Source: Oreocharis arfaki (Eukaryota > Chordata > Aves > Passeriformes > Paramythiidae). From it: a DNA stretch of 64,000 bases. The position numbers and the translations under genes were made by a program. Numbering within the stretch: position 1 is the first letter of the stretch; each line of letters begins with the position of its first letter. The notes under the pieces are model-generated. The model ran no database searches. It worked only from the letters and a program-made list of their open reading frames with translations, and was not told the origin of the DNA. This document shows positions 1 through 10,981 of this stretch, piece after piece. Location: contig VZRR01011618.1 in NCBI GenBank assembly GCA_013398015.1, forward strand, positions 1,864,298-1,928,297, given 5' to 3'.

Positions 1-2766
1 GGTTTCAGAACAGCCATGTTCTCCTTGGGCAGGGCAAGCCCCCAGTGCTGACCAACCAAAGCAAACCAGAAGTGCCAGTTTGAAGTGACAATAAACAGGC
101 AGTGAAGCCTGCAAGGAGATACCCATCTTACCTAACTCATGCCTGACCCACAACACACAGACAGGAGATACAAACCAGATAGGACTCTTCCTTTTGAAAT
201 CCAAACACTCATTTCACAGCACCCCATTAATTCAGCAGGGAGGAAGCTCTGAACAGCCCCTACACACTCTAGCAGAGCTGCACCGCAGCATCCAGTGACA
301 GTACTTGAACAAGAGAAGATGGGCTGCGGATGGGTGATGGGTCAGCATTCACACACAGACCCCCAGAGTCATCCACATTCACTTTCTGCTCCCCTTAATT
401 GCCTTGGTGTGTAATGACCTCGCTGGCTGAAAAATCTGGCTGAGGCTCTGTGGCTCACTCACTTTGCAGTGAAATGAAGGCAAATTATTTACCCAGAGAG
501 AAAATCCTTGGCAATCCTATCAAAACAGGAAGCAGTTAAATTACTGCAAGAAAAATCAAACCATTTGCCACATAGTGTTACAGCTCAGAGAATACTGAAA
601 ACTGGCACTGCAGGGAGAGGAAGCAGCCTCCCTCCACACACTGGCACAGCATGGAGGGGGGGCTGTGTGTTGCGCCAGGTCAGGAGCAAACACTGCTGAA
701 AAATAAAGGTTGTTTCAGCTAAATCAGTTCCTCGATCCAGCTCACTGCACAAAGACGTTTGCTGGCACCAGGAAAGGGCAGCCTGGAGGTGGTAACGTGT
801 CCTCTAACAAGTGCCAGTTTAAAGAGGTGGCTGGACTGGCTGCAGTTAATAAATTCCAGCAGGCAGAGCCCAGTTCAAGAGCCAGCCCCAAGGTCTATTG
901 TGCATCGTGCTCACCCCGCTTCCCGAACTGTTTCAGGTCAGCACTTTCATTGATCTGCTGGGCTTGAGCAGGCAGGGCTATAAATAAAGAGCCATTAATC
1001 AACTATTTAAGTGCCCTTTTTACTGAAATAAAGAAAACCCACAGAAATGACATCAAGATGGGAAAAATCCAAACAAACAAGTTAGTGAATACAAAGACGA
1101 TCCAAGAGAGCACTCCCGGGAACACACTTGAGGCTGAAGTGGCTCAGGGAACAGCCGTTCTGGGTGTTGAGTCAGACTCTCCAGTGCTCCTGCGCTGACT
1201 CACTCCCCTCCCAGCTGCCAGCACACGCTGCGCAGTCCATTCAGTACCACAGGAGTCACTTGCTCAGAGTTACAGTGCATCTGATTCACCATGAGCCATC
1301 AAGCTTCTGCAGCCCACTGCCATTCCCTGCTCCTATTCCCCCTGCGAAAGGGAAGTCTCAAGGAGACACCCCGTTTCCTACTCAAATCCTTCTGAGTTTT
1401 CCCTTCTTACCTCTGTTCCCAGCTCTGGGACAGGAACACAACTTACCACTTAGGATCAGAGTAGTGTGCAGATTCCCTGTCAAGGTCCCAAGGTCCTACA
1501 GACCACCTCGGTGCAGAGGAAGTTACAAAAGCATCCCCATCTTCCCCTGCTGCTGCCTAGGGAGAAAGTTAGTGGTTTTCTTTTTGCTTCTCCAGACCCA
1601 GGCTGGGATTGAGCTGTGTAGCCTGGCTCCTGCAAAAAATGCTTTTCCAGAGAACAATTCTAGGCTCTCCCAAGAACTTGAACAGGAAAGAATGAGGTGT
1701 TTTCTAAACACCCTCCAAGAACACAACACTGAGTGTCTCTTTTTTGGGCACTTGCTCTTCATGGAGCCTTAGACAGAAGGATCTCACACCTTGCACCTCT
1801 GTAAGCCCTAAGTAAGAGCCTTGTTCCCCCTCCCACGGTACCTGCCCCTGTGGCACAGCACGGCTCCATCTCCACCAGCTCTGAGAACCCACCAGCAAGA
1901 GCTGGCAGATCCGGGATCTAGTGCAAACCTGCGTTAGGCACACAGGATCCCGTGTCAGGGAGCAGACCTGCTGCATGACCAAATGCAACTGGAGCACCTG
2001 GGACACAAATCAGCGCGAAGCCTTAACCAGCAGCTGCCCTGCCACGTGGCCCCACATCCCAGTCCCACATGCCAGGGGTCCTCTAATCTAAGACACACCA
2101 AACTGATGCCCAGGAAACCCTTCTCTTTTCACCTGCTCCCATGAATTTCCTGGGTGACCTTGAACTGCAAGCTGTGTCTGCACAGCCTCAGGGTGTTGCT
2201 TTACCCCCCATCTCTAGTTTGGGCAGTAAAACTGGCTTAAGCTCCTTCCTTCCTCCCACCTCCACAGTGTTAAGAAATGAGCAAATACTGGCACAGAGCA
2301 AGAACAAAGAAATACTTTGAAAGCTGTTACATTGCCATGGGGCTCAGGAAGTTGCACCTTTATTTTCTTCAGCTGTGAAACGGGGATATCACCATCTCCT
2401 CGTGTGAAGTGACAAGATCCAAAGGATGAGGACAAACAGGAAAGATTATGAGTTGCTCTGAAAATAATCTTGCCACCTCTTGGATTAGTAAGGATAAACT
2501 CCACAGCTCTCCTATTTTACTTGGTGAAATAGTTCAAAATTTAAGAAATATTTTTTTTAAAAGCCTATGAAATCTGTTTGCAGTTTGACTTTGCACTTGG
2601 CAGTGTTAGGAGTGTACCACTGAACAGCTACAGCCAAGGGGAGGAACTCCGTTATTGTCCAAAGACAGCTGAAGGATGAACTGAAATGCTGGTATTTCAG
2701 AACGGGCTCCCAGCAAGGGAAGCAAATAACAGGAGATGATCAGACAACAGACTCAGGTACCAAGTG
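1..2766. other. Intergenic DNA downstream of TSN
   Basis: I see no gene here. A 214-codon open frame on the plus strand (1128-1772) has no recognisable motif, is rich in Cys, Pro and His as random translations are, and was rejected. The only candidate structure is a possible MIR-like relic at about 2345-2440. Confidence 0.6.
2345..2440 (+). repeat. Possible MIR-like SINE relic
   Basis: The segment TTTTCTTCAGCTGTGAAACG and the following GGGATATCACCATCTCC resemble the reverse complement of the MIR core (TTTCCTCATCTGTAAAATGG and what follows). The match is degraded and short, so it may be chance. Confidence 0.27.
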
Positions 2767-4096
2767 GCCAAAATCAAAGAACAGCTTTTATTGGCCATAA
2801 TAACCAAGAAACCATTTTCTTCCAATAAACAAAACAACCCCCTAACTCAGTGGTAAAACTTCACTAAGAAACCGGAACACCAACAAACCCCACGTAACTC
2901 TGACCATTCCCGTTCATCCTGTGAAGCATTCCTCCTCCTCCTAAAGAAGGTAGCTGTTCTCCTTAACCCTCCTGCACCACCAGAAGTAGGAGAATGGCAA
3001 AACTCAAAGTCATTTAGGACAAGAGAACAAGCGCACGGGGAGGCATGAGTCTGTCCATTTAAACACATGAAAGAGGCTGTTGGTGTTTGCAAACATCTTA
3101 CATACAATTACCTGGAAGTAGTAAGTTCCCTGTTTCTTGAGATACAAGCATTTTACTACACAAACTACAGTTTTGTGGGGTTTTTTTTTAATCCTAGGAC
3201 ACAGGTACAGCTGTGGCCTGTACAGCTTGTTACAACTCAGACACCACCTGCAAGTTTTAATCAGTTTACACTTCCCTATTCAGAAAACATGGAAGTTAAA
3301 AAAACATAAAAATTGGTTACACTGAGTTCTCAAGGCAAATCATCATTTAAAACTCTGCATTTACTCATGCCAGTAAAACAAACACCGGAGAAAGCAGGTG
3401 TCTAAGAAAACCTTGCTCTCCCTGGTAACTGAAATCTTCGTGGAAAGAAAATAAAAGAGAGAGAGAGGGAGTGGGAGATATGCCAGGGTGCAAGACACCA
3501 CTTCCAATGGAGGAATTCTAAGGAGTATTTTCACTAATTTCTCAATTACAGGGGATACATTAACAGAAACCATTAAAAAAGAGATCTGGTTCATAAACGG
3601 ATTATGCACATTTGTTCAACTTACATAAGTGAAAATTTAAGAAACAAAAAGGCAAAAAAAAAATCAGTGCCTTAAAAAAAGTCAGTATTTACACACTGTG
3701 TTTCTTAAAAGATCCCATGTGTCTGCACTGAGCTGTGTGCTGTGCACACATCTCTGCGGGTGTGTGAGCAGACAGCCACAGCACTGCCCTGCCAGAGCAG
3801 GGAAGAACACTACAGAACTAATGGGAAGCTCATGGGAGTTACTGACTACTATTGCTGCTGTGCAGAGAACGGCACCGTGTGTTTGACAGAGGAATTCCAC
3901 TGGAAACAGAGTCTCCTGTCCTAATCTAGACATGATTTTACAAAACATCTAACACCTGTACTACACCTTTTGTAAGAAAATAGAGAGCAGCTTTGAGCTG
4001 CAGTTCTTCTAAACTACTGTAGGAAGGCTCCTCTAGGTACTTCCTAAATTGGCAACCATCTGAGGTAATCAATGATGCTGTTCAAACGAGCACCCT
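2767..4096 (-). other. TSN: Probable TSN 3' untranslated region
   Basis: The stretch from the TSN stop codon to the best poly(A) signal has no gene of its own. It is A/T-rich, with short T runs and an (AG)n tract near 3456-3469. The extent is inferred from the AATAAA at 2792-2787 on the minus strand. Weaker ATTAAA variants lie further upstream, so shorter forms are possible. Confidence 0.5.
2787..2792 (-). terminator. TSN: Poly(A) signal AATAAA, probable TSN transcript end
   Basis: The minus strand reads CCAATAAAAGC here. A T/GT-rich stretch (CTGTTGTCTG) follows about 40 nt further on, as expected for a downstream element. Cleavage would fall near 2767. Confidence 0.5.
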
Positions 4097-4333
4097 TCAC
4101 TTCTCCCCGCCTCCACCAACTGTTGCCTCCTTATTGAGTCCTCTGATTGACAAGTCGTAAACCACTTCCTCAATTTTCTTGACATCGTATTTCAGGCCAT
4201 CGTAGCGTTTCCTCAGGGAGTCGTTCTTCAGGTTGAGGAGGCGGAAGCCAGAATCCAGCTCGTTGATAAAGGCTGAGATGCGGAGAGGGCGAGAATAGTC
4301 CCCGGCTGTGACACTGTTCACTGCCAGCCTGGC
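4097..4333 (-). CDS. TSN: TSN coding exon 6 with stop
   Basis: The terminal coding exon has 78 codons plus TGA (complement at 4097-4099) and follows CTCGCAG. It contains VTAGDYSRP, INELDSGFRLLNLKNDSLRK and the C-terminal heptad helix. The tail after SIRGLNKEA differs from the mammalian tail, as is usual for the last residues of this family. Confidence 0.96.
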   Translation of the reverse strand, partial: ARLAVNSVTAGDYSRPLRISAFINELDSGFRLLNLKNDSLRKRYDGLKYDVKKIEEVVYDLSIRGLNKEATVGGGGEK

Positions 4334-7300
4334 CTGCGAGAGGAGACACCAGAGAACATTGGAGCAGCACCCCCCCACATCACATCAGTGTCCCCATCCG
4401 TTACTGTGCCAAAGGAAGCACTTGTGTTCCAGGCAGTCAGATTATTTGTACTTAGAACTGACCATAGTTCTGCATTTTCAATCAAAGGACCAGCTTGAAT
4501 CTTAAAAGTATCACTGAGGAACATGCAGAGAAGCATCTTGCTGCAAGTTCAGATCAAGGTGTTGTGTATCGTAACTTCCAGGAACAACTCAGGAAAGCTA
4601 AAAAACACATTACTTTTGTTTTTAGGGTCAGTTTCAAACCAAATATGTGCACGAACATCTTTCTTACCAGCTCACTGGCCAGAGTTAATACGCCAGAAAG
4701 ATAATCTTCAATGTCCAGGTGAAAGCCCCGTTCTCGATCAGCTTCAACTGAGACAAAAACAGAGCAGTGATGAGGTGGTGCTGAGAATGAGCAAACCCAG
4801 CCACCTTAAATTGCATTTGTTTACTGGAGCTAATTTGAAATATCAAATTTATGAAATATTATTACAAAATAATAGTCAGCCTTTTCCTGTACGTGATGTC
4901 ATTACAGCCTCTCCTCAGTCCTTGATTTAGCATCTTGTACATCCTCGACTGTACATCCAACAGGGTAACTCGATTTATGCGTATATACAGGATGTATTTT
5001 CCTTACTTTTTTTCAAATCTTTTGCTCTGTGAAGATACAATTCTTTTATGACAAGGAATTTAATCTGTTTTACACACTTTTTAAATACCAAAAGCAAGAA
5101 GTTAGAGAAACAAGCTCTCATCCTTGTGTTATTCTTTTGGTGCATTTATGCCCTTTGAATGAATGACCTTCATTGATGAAGAAGTTATTAATGAATAAAT
5201 ACTTTTGTTAACATGAAGTCTGCCAATTTCCGTCTTCTGAGAATTTGTTGTTTATATAATGAAATCAAATACCAGATAAACTCTGGAACCGATTTCTCAG
5301 GAAGAAATTAAGTTTTGCCATTTCCCTGTACCTCTGAAAGCTACAATGTCTAAGGTCACAAGCTTTTTCTCTTCAGTTACAACATTAACTTACTCCCAAG
5401 TATTTCTGCAACAGCTTCTCGGGTCACTAATGTTTCTGACTCCAAGTAGACTACGAATGCTGCCAGGAACACCAGCCGCTGCAGCACAAACCTCCAGTGC
5501 TCATGAAACCTGCAGAAGAAACACCAGGTCAAGGTATAAATAATTAATGTTTATTACTGGAGCGTTAGGCAACAAGCACATTTTATGTGTGTGCGCTGTT
5601 TTCTGCCTTTCCACAGTGCATTTTGCAGTATTTTTGGTTTATCAAAATGACACCAGCTAAAAGGCATCTCCTTGGTGCTCCAGAACCCCACACCCAGGTT
5701 ACCACACTGGACGCTGACATTTGCTTGCCACTCTGACACACCTCCTCAGCTCTCACAGTTTTCCAGGTTGTGTTGCCCACAGCCAGCCAGGGCTTTCCCT
5801 CTCACCCTCCCTCAGCAGATCTGAGCTGACAAGATTCTTGTTCCTTGAAATGTTCTTGCCAGGCACTGTCCCCTTCTGGCAGCAACAAAACACAACGGTG
5901 ACAACTTCATTTAGTGTCTGCAGAACCAAACAGCCATTTCCTGACAGATTCAGAGCTCTGCTTCCAGAAACGCCCCAAACCAAACAACTTAACTGAAATT
6001 AATGGAGCAGCAAATGCCCTGCTCCCAGATAAAAGGGCAGCTCCAGCAGAACACCAACTTCTTAAGCTTCCCTTTTTCTTTTTTAAGAAAGTTTCTAGAA
6101 AAATAATTCAATACTGAGTATTTTTAGTGAAAAGTTATAGTGTTTGAGCAAAAGCATTTTTTATCTATGCTGATAAAAGCCTCACACTTGCCTTTCACAA
6201 TTTACTTTTCAAAGAGAAAGAAGCATTCAGCCCATAAACATTTACAGTGTTATTCCAAAGCAATGATGCCAAATGCCCGAGCAATTCCCATATATATCTG
6301 TGTCTGGCTGTGTGTGATCCTGCACACCTGTAATACTGATCAGCAGGAAACTTGGTCTTCAGAGACTCCATCTGTGTCCTCACTGTACAAAAGTGCTCAC
6401 GAGCCTTCTGACACTTCTTTGGGACTGAAAAAGAAGCACAGCATTCAGGGAATGAATACATTCAGGAAATGGATGTTTGACAGGCAACAGAGGTTTGTAA
6501 ACAGAGTTTTCCAGTGTAGACAGCGCTATTTACGCTTCTTTCTTGTCCAAGACAGGCTGCTGAGACTTGGAATCAATCTGAGAAGTATTCCTGGTCACAC
6601 CACGAGCCATAGAGGTAAAGCAGAAAGACTCTGGAATTCCAGGCTGTCTGCTCTGCTCTGGGCCTTTGTTTTGAACTTGAGCCAAGACGTCCCAGCAACA
6701 GCCAGATCCCAAGCAATGGACCAGCACTGCACACAGCAGCTGGCCCCAAAGGAAACACAAACACACACCAAGCACTGCTGCCAGACAACTACCACAGTGA
6801 AAGGAAAAGCAGCTTTTCTTTCTTCATATTAAAATACTATCCTATTATTTTCTACTCCATCAGAGTTTGGTTACATGAGGTGAAACATCCCTTCAGGAAA
6901 CTGCATTTCCTGCTTTTTACGATGTATTTGAAGAGCCTGGGTTTCAGCCTGCCCAGCGTGTTACAGCTCTGCAGAGGAACGATCCCTTGTTCTTGTAGCA
7001 GCCACTGCCACCTCCCGTTTGCTGACAGAGTTACAGCCCCGCTGCACCGGCAGTGCCAGCGACCCACCAAAGGGCTCAAACCACAGCTTCCCTGCAGCCC
7101 TCCCACCAATCCTGGTCACCGGCCAAAAAAGGCCAAAGATCAACCTGGCAGGCCCTCCTGCATCCTCATGTACAGAAGCCAGGACTATTCATAGAACCTA
7201 AATCTGAAAGCTGTGATGGTTTTTACCAAACAAGACCTAGTAGGAGTCACTAAATGTGATTATAAAACTTCTTTCAGTTAATAACACCTAATTTCTGTAT

Positions 7301-10300
7301 GAAAAAAAAAAGGGAGGGAGAATGACATGTGAAAAATAAAAGCTTCAGGAAGCAAAACGTGGGAGTGCTCCATGTGGCATCCAGGATGAAAGAGCTGTGT
7401 GAAGCTCACTGAGAGCTACAGGGTTGCCCAAGCCATGTGAGCCATCACACGATGGGGGGACAGAGTAAAGAACGCATTCACATTTGGCTTCTGCCAAAGG
7501 AACCCGTGACAAAAATAAACAATCCTTACTGTAAAGGCTCAGACAATGCCCAGTGACACACACACAACCCCCAAATTCAAACTATCCTTGCACATCCTCA
7601 GCTATCACCTCTGATGTTCCGCTGTTGTGAGAGCAAAGACGCCAAGTTGGCTCTCAGGCTCCAGAGGCCCCACCTGTCACACCCCAGCTGGTGTTGGACA
7701 GGAACAGGATGCAGCACACACTGCCCTGCCCAGCCCTTGGAGCAGTTCTCCAACTCCACCTGGCACAAAGAGCCAAGGAAGCTTGTGCAAGGTGACATTT
7801 TAAAAGCCACTGGCTAGTATGGGAAGCAGTCCTCCATCAAATTTCCAACTATCCCGTGGTTCTACTAACAGAGCTCACCCCACCCCTTACCCTTCTCTCT
7901 GGTAGGACAGATTGCTCAGCCCAGAGCAAACCCTTTCCCTGTTCCCACTAGAGTTGTCTCCTTGTTCCCTGTTGTCTTCTTGAGTTGTCTTCACTCCCTC
8001 AACTGAGGATGCAGAAATAAACAAAGGATCAACCAGGAGGCTGCAAGAAGAAGTAAATCATCTCCCACTTATGCTGGCACAAGGGGTGGGGAACAACTGG
8101 GAGAACAGCTTCAACTGCAATTCAGGGCACCACAGATACAGCTGCTGTTCTATCACCTGTGAACTTGAAGTAATTAACAGTACTTTAACCTTTTTATTAT
8201 TAAATGATGTAGTTTATTTTCATTTAATATTTTTCTAGCTCAATATAGTTTATTAGTAGCATTAAAAGTTTTCCTTATATCTTGGAATAAATAAGTATAA
8301 GGCCAAAGAAATCTTCATGTTACAAAGTACAGCCAGAACTCTGTTGCAATGAGAAGAATCCTCTTTCACAGTTACAGGAGTCATTGTTTATCCCCTTTTA
8401 ATCTACTAAGGAAGAATCATTCTAGTTTCTTAGTAAAAATGTACTGAATCAAACAATGAGATGCTGTAGGAAGCCAAAGACGCATTTAAGGTACTACACT
8501 GCAGAACTAAAACCTTTATCAAATAAAAGTGTAGTCTGAATATGTGTCAACTGACAAGTGCTATTTATCCCCCAACAATACTTCTGTTAATTTGCACTAT
8601 ATTATTCTGCTTTAAACCTTTATTAATCTAAACATTTCTTAACTTTCTTTACTATGCTTGTAAATATAAGTTGATGACAAATTCACAGGTCTGTTATCAT
8701 GAGTTAACTCCTGACCTATTAAGCAGGAACTCTGTTGCAGTGCAACAGAACTCATTATTTTTGCAAGAATTATAAGATGAGGCTTTGGGGTTTTTGCGGT
8801 GCTAAGGCTGAACGTTTTTGGTTGTTTGTTTGGTTTGTTTTGCATTTTTTAGCTGGTTTTCTTCTTTCTTTTTTTTCCTTTAACTATTCCAAATCTCTTC
8901 TCAGACTCCTGAAGTTCCAGGACCAGCTCTCTCCAGGAATTAAAAATCAAGTGAAAATACACCGAGTTGGACATTGGCCTCTACTCTTAAATGCTTGAAA
9001 ACGACTCTGAAGTTGTTACCCACCCAAGGACCAGGGCTTTTCCCAGGTTAGAAAACTGAGTGTCTGCTTGTGTAAATAACCACTCAGCAGCTCTCATTTC
9101 CAGCACTGCCAGGTTTCCCAAGCAGATGGAGCTTGCACTTGCTGCACAGGTCAAACCTCAGGTGCTGCTCACTGCTAAACACAGACCCTCTCCGAGGCCA
9201 GAGGAACCCCAGGCCTGCAGCTCCAGCCCCAGTGTGCTGGGGAAGCTCTTCAAGCTGAAAACAACCAGTCAGCTCTGCATGCGAGTAAAACAGCACCTGG
9301 GGAGGCTTGTTCTCTTCCCCTTCAGGGTGGCCTGCACAAATTCCTTTCAAGAACTTCCAACAAAGTCAGAATGGTTGCTTCTTCTCACAAGATATTAATG
9401 GACTGAAAAAACCCAGCTCTTAAGTGACATATTTAGGTTTACTCCAGTAGTTTCACCAGTAAGCTGAGAAATGAGGGAGCAGAAAGAGCACATTGGACAC
9501 TTGGGCCTGCACAGCTGCTCTCATGGCCTGGAGGAAATGGGCTGGCACAGAAACATTCTGTCCAACACCTCAGAAGCCCAGAGCCAGGCTGGTGACAACC
9601 CAAACCTCCAAAGCTGCACAACAATTCCTGCTGTCACTCAAACAGACATCACAGGCAGCCCCTGCTTTTTCAGCCTTTGCAAATTCCTTTGACGTTTTGC
9701 TGCATTAAGCAGATTTTATACGCACACACAGAATCTGTTTTGTAGAAACCAGATTAATGTGGGCTCCCCCCTCCATCCCAGTCCATCCTGAATACCCCTT
9801 GAGAGCTCAGGGCCACAGCTTTATGGGGTGAAGAGATGGGACGGGGACACCGATATAAAGGCCCAGCAAGTGATGATAAAACAGTCCGTGTGCAAGCCAC
9901 TTACAGGGAGACCTAAGAGCCAACTCAGCAGCCCAGGACGTGAACACCTGGAAAAGAACACACTGCTCTGCACCGAGACACAAAAACACCACATTAGGGA
10001 GGGGAGAAGGAGACAGAACGGTGCTAAGGCTGAACGACAGCTTTACTACTTGTCTGGCTTGAAACCTGCCAGCTGCGCCCTCCTCTTCCCGGCAGCCTCC
10101 CGGAAGCCCACGCTGGACGCCCCGGGAGAGACTAGAAGCTGGAAAACGTACAGGGGACCTGTATGCTCCGAGGGGCACTCCCGCCCCCCGGCTGTTCCCT
10201 GCTGCCCGGGAGTGGCGGAGCGGGACTCACTGTGCTGGAAGCCGGGCCCCTGGTGCACGCCCTGCAGCAGCGTCAGGATCTCCCGCGCCGTCTGCTCCAG

Positions 10301-10463
10301 CGCCTGCACCACCTTCCGGATCTCCTGCGGGCACAGCGCGCCGTCAGCCGAGGCACAGCCCCGTCTCCTCCCCTGCCCGTCCCGCCCGCCCCGGCACCTC
10401 TCGGATGTCCTGGTCCTGGCCGAGCGCTCCCTGCAGCGCCGCGAACATCTCGCTCACCGACAT
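4097..10463 (-). CDS. TSN: Translin, complete coding sequence, 6 exons
   Basis: Translin is a single-stranded DNA/RNA-binding protein that forms octamers and, with TRAX (TSNAX), the C3PO endoribonuclease used in RISC activation and tRNA processing. Coding exons, in transcript order, are 10463-10398, 10324-10231, 6424-6328, 5509-5394, 4747-4668 and 4333-4097. They join to 229 aa with intact GT-AG sites; human translin is 228 aa. The protein opens MSVSEMFAALQG and keeps the family blocks: EQTAREILTLLQGVHQG (about 33-49), basic KAREHF (about 60-65), RFHEHWRFVLQRL (86-98) with R86, H88 and H90 of the nucleic-acid-binding surface, VTAGDYSRP (159-167), and a heptad series L177-L184-L191-L198-I205-L212 in the C-terminal helix. 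The catalytic acidic residues of C3PO belong to TRAX, not translin. The C-terminus ends in a glycine-rich GGGGEK. The family assignment is based on strong recalled similarity along the full length. Confidence 0.97.
4668..4747 (-). CDS. TSN: TSN coding exon 5
   Basis: This exon is 80 nt, after GTCTCAG and before GTAAGA. It encodes EADRERGFHLDIEDYLSGVL and then TLASEL, ending at codon 151 in phase 0. Confidence 0.95.
5394..5509 (-). CDS. TSN: TSN coding exon 4
   Basis: This exon is 116 nt, after CTTCTGCAG and before GTAAGT. It encodes the most conserved translin block, FHEHWRFVLQRLVFLAAFVV followed by YLESETLVTREAVAEILG. It holds H88 and H90. Confidence 0.96.
6328..6424 (-). CDS. TSN: TSN coding exon 3
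   Basis: This exon is 97 nt, preceded by a pyrimidine tract and CAG, and ended by CAG|GTGTGC. It encodes PKKCQKAREHFCTVRTQMES and then LKTKFPADQYY, including the basic patch of the nucleic-acid-binding surface. Codon 86, the key arginine, is split AG|G across the exon 3/4 junction. Confidence 0.95.
8797..8814 (+). repeat. 18-nt exact direct repeat, copy 1
   Basis: CGGTGCTAAGGCTGAACG occurs here and again at 10019-10036, both in TSN intron 2 and in the same orientation. The flanks differ completely. Confidence 0.9.
10019..10036 (+). repeat. 18-nt exact direct repeat, copy 2
   Basis: Second copy of CGGTGCTAAGGCTGAACG, about 1.2 kb from the first and about 195 bp from TSN exon 2. Confidence 0.9.
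10231..10324 (-). CDS. TSN: TSN coding exon 2
   Basis: This exon is 94 nt and begins after GCCCGCAG. It encodes EIRKVVQALEQTAREILTLL and then QGVHQGPGFQH. The donor is GTGAGT. It ends one base into codon 54. The intron between exons 1 and 2 is only 73 bp. Confidence 0.95.
10398..10463 (-). CDS. TSN: TSN coding exon 1
   Basis: The first 22 codons start at an ATG whose complement is at 10461-10463. The exon ends in GAG followed by the donor GTGCCG (phase 0). It encodes MSVSEMFAALQGALGQDQDI followed by RE, which matches the translin N-terminus. It lies inside the CpG island shared with NIFK. Confidence 0.95.
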
Positions 10464-10810
10464 GGTGCCGCCGCTTCCCGCCCACGGGGCCTTCCGTGCC
10501 GCCGGCGCGCGGCTGCCCACGCACCGCCTGACCACGCCGTGCCGGGCTGCCCCGAGCACCGCCTGAGCGGCCGGAGCAGCCAGGAATGGGCGGAGGGGCG
10601 GCTCGGAGAGGGTGCCCGGAGAAGGCTGATCACCCCGAGGGGGCAGTTGCTCGCTCCCAGGGCGGGAGCTTGTCGCCCCGGCGGTGTCTGTGTTTCATGC
10701 CGCCCTCCCGTGCGGGGAGGGCGGGCCCTGTGGGGCTGCTCGATGGCCCCTCCGTCCCGTTGCTGGGAGACGGCGTCTGGCCGCGCGGCGCCGGCGAGAG
10801 GGCAGTGACG

Positions 10811-10819
10811 CACTTCCGG
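10811..10819 (+). promoter_or_regulatory. ETS-type site near the NIFK start
   Basis: CACTTCCGG ends 19 bp before the NIFK ATG and overlaps a CRE-like TGACGCA. ETS sites in this position are common in TATA-less housekeeping promoters and often lie at the transcription start. Binding is inferred. Confidence 0.5.
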
Positions 10820-10837
10820 CGGCCGCGCGGAGACAGC

Positions 10838-10981
10838 ATGGCGGCGGAGGCGGCCATGGCAGCGGAGGCGCCCGCGTCCACCACGGCCGTGAGGGCGGCG
10901 CCGCTCCTGGCGCTGGAGCCGCGGCTGCAGCGCCAGTTCCAGCAGAAGGTGCAGCGGGCCCGTACCAAGCGAGCGGCCAAG
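10838..10981 (+). CDS. NIFK: NIFK coding exon 1
   Basis: This exon has 48 codons and ends CCAAG|GTGAGC in phase 0. It is Ala-rich with a small internal duplication (MAAEA twice), followed by LEPRLQRQFQQKVQRARTKR, which aligns in position with the human helix before the RRM. Confidence 0.9.

Larger units (their letters stand above)
6425..10230 (-). other. TSN: TSN intron 2 (3.8 kb)
   Basis: No gene was seen inside this intron. It holds a T/G-rich tract at about 8811-8880, the second copy of an 18-nt exact repeat at 10019-10036 (first copy 8797-8814), and a run of A at about 7302-7311. Long open frames on either strand read as chance translations without family resemblance. Confidence 0.8.

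Noticed and set aside
1128..1772. 214-codon plus-strand frame downstream of TSN
   Set aside because: No motif or family resemblance. Composition resembles other chance frames in the window.
6140..6832. 230-codon plus-strand frame
   Set aside because: It covers TSN exon 3 on the opposite strand and has no recognisable domain.
9828..10808. 326-codon plus-strand frame across the TSN/NIFK promoter
   Set aside because: It lies antisense to TSN exons 1 and 2 in a CpG island where stops are rare. Its composition (Pro, Arg, Ala) is that of GC-rich random translation.
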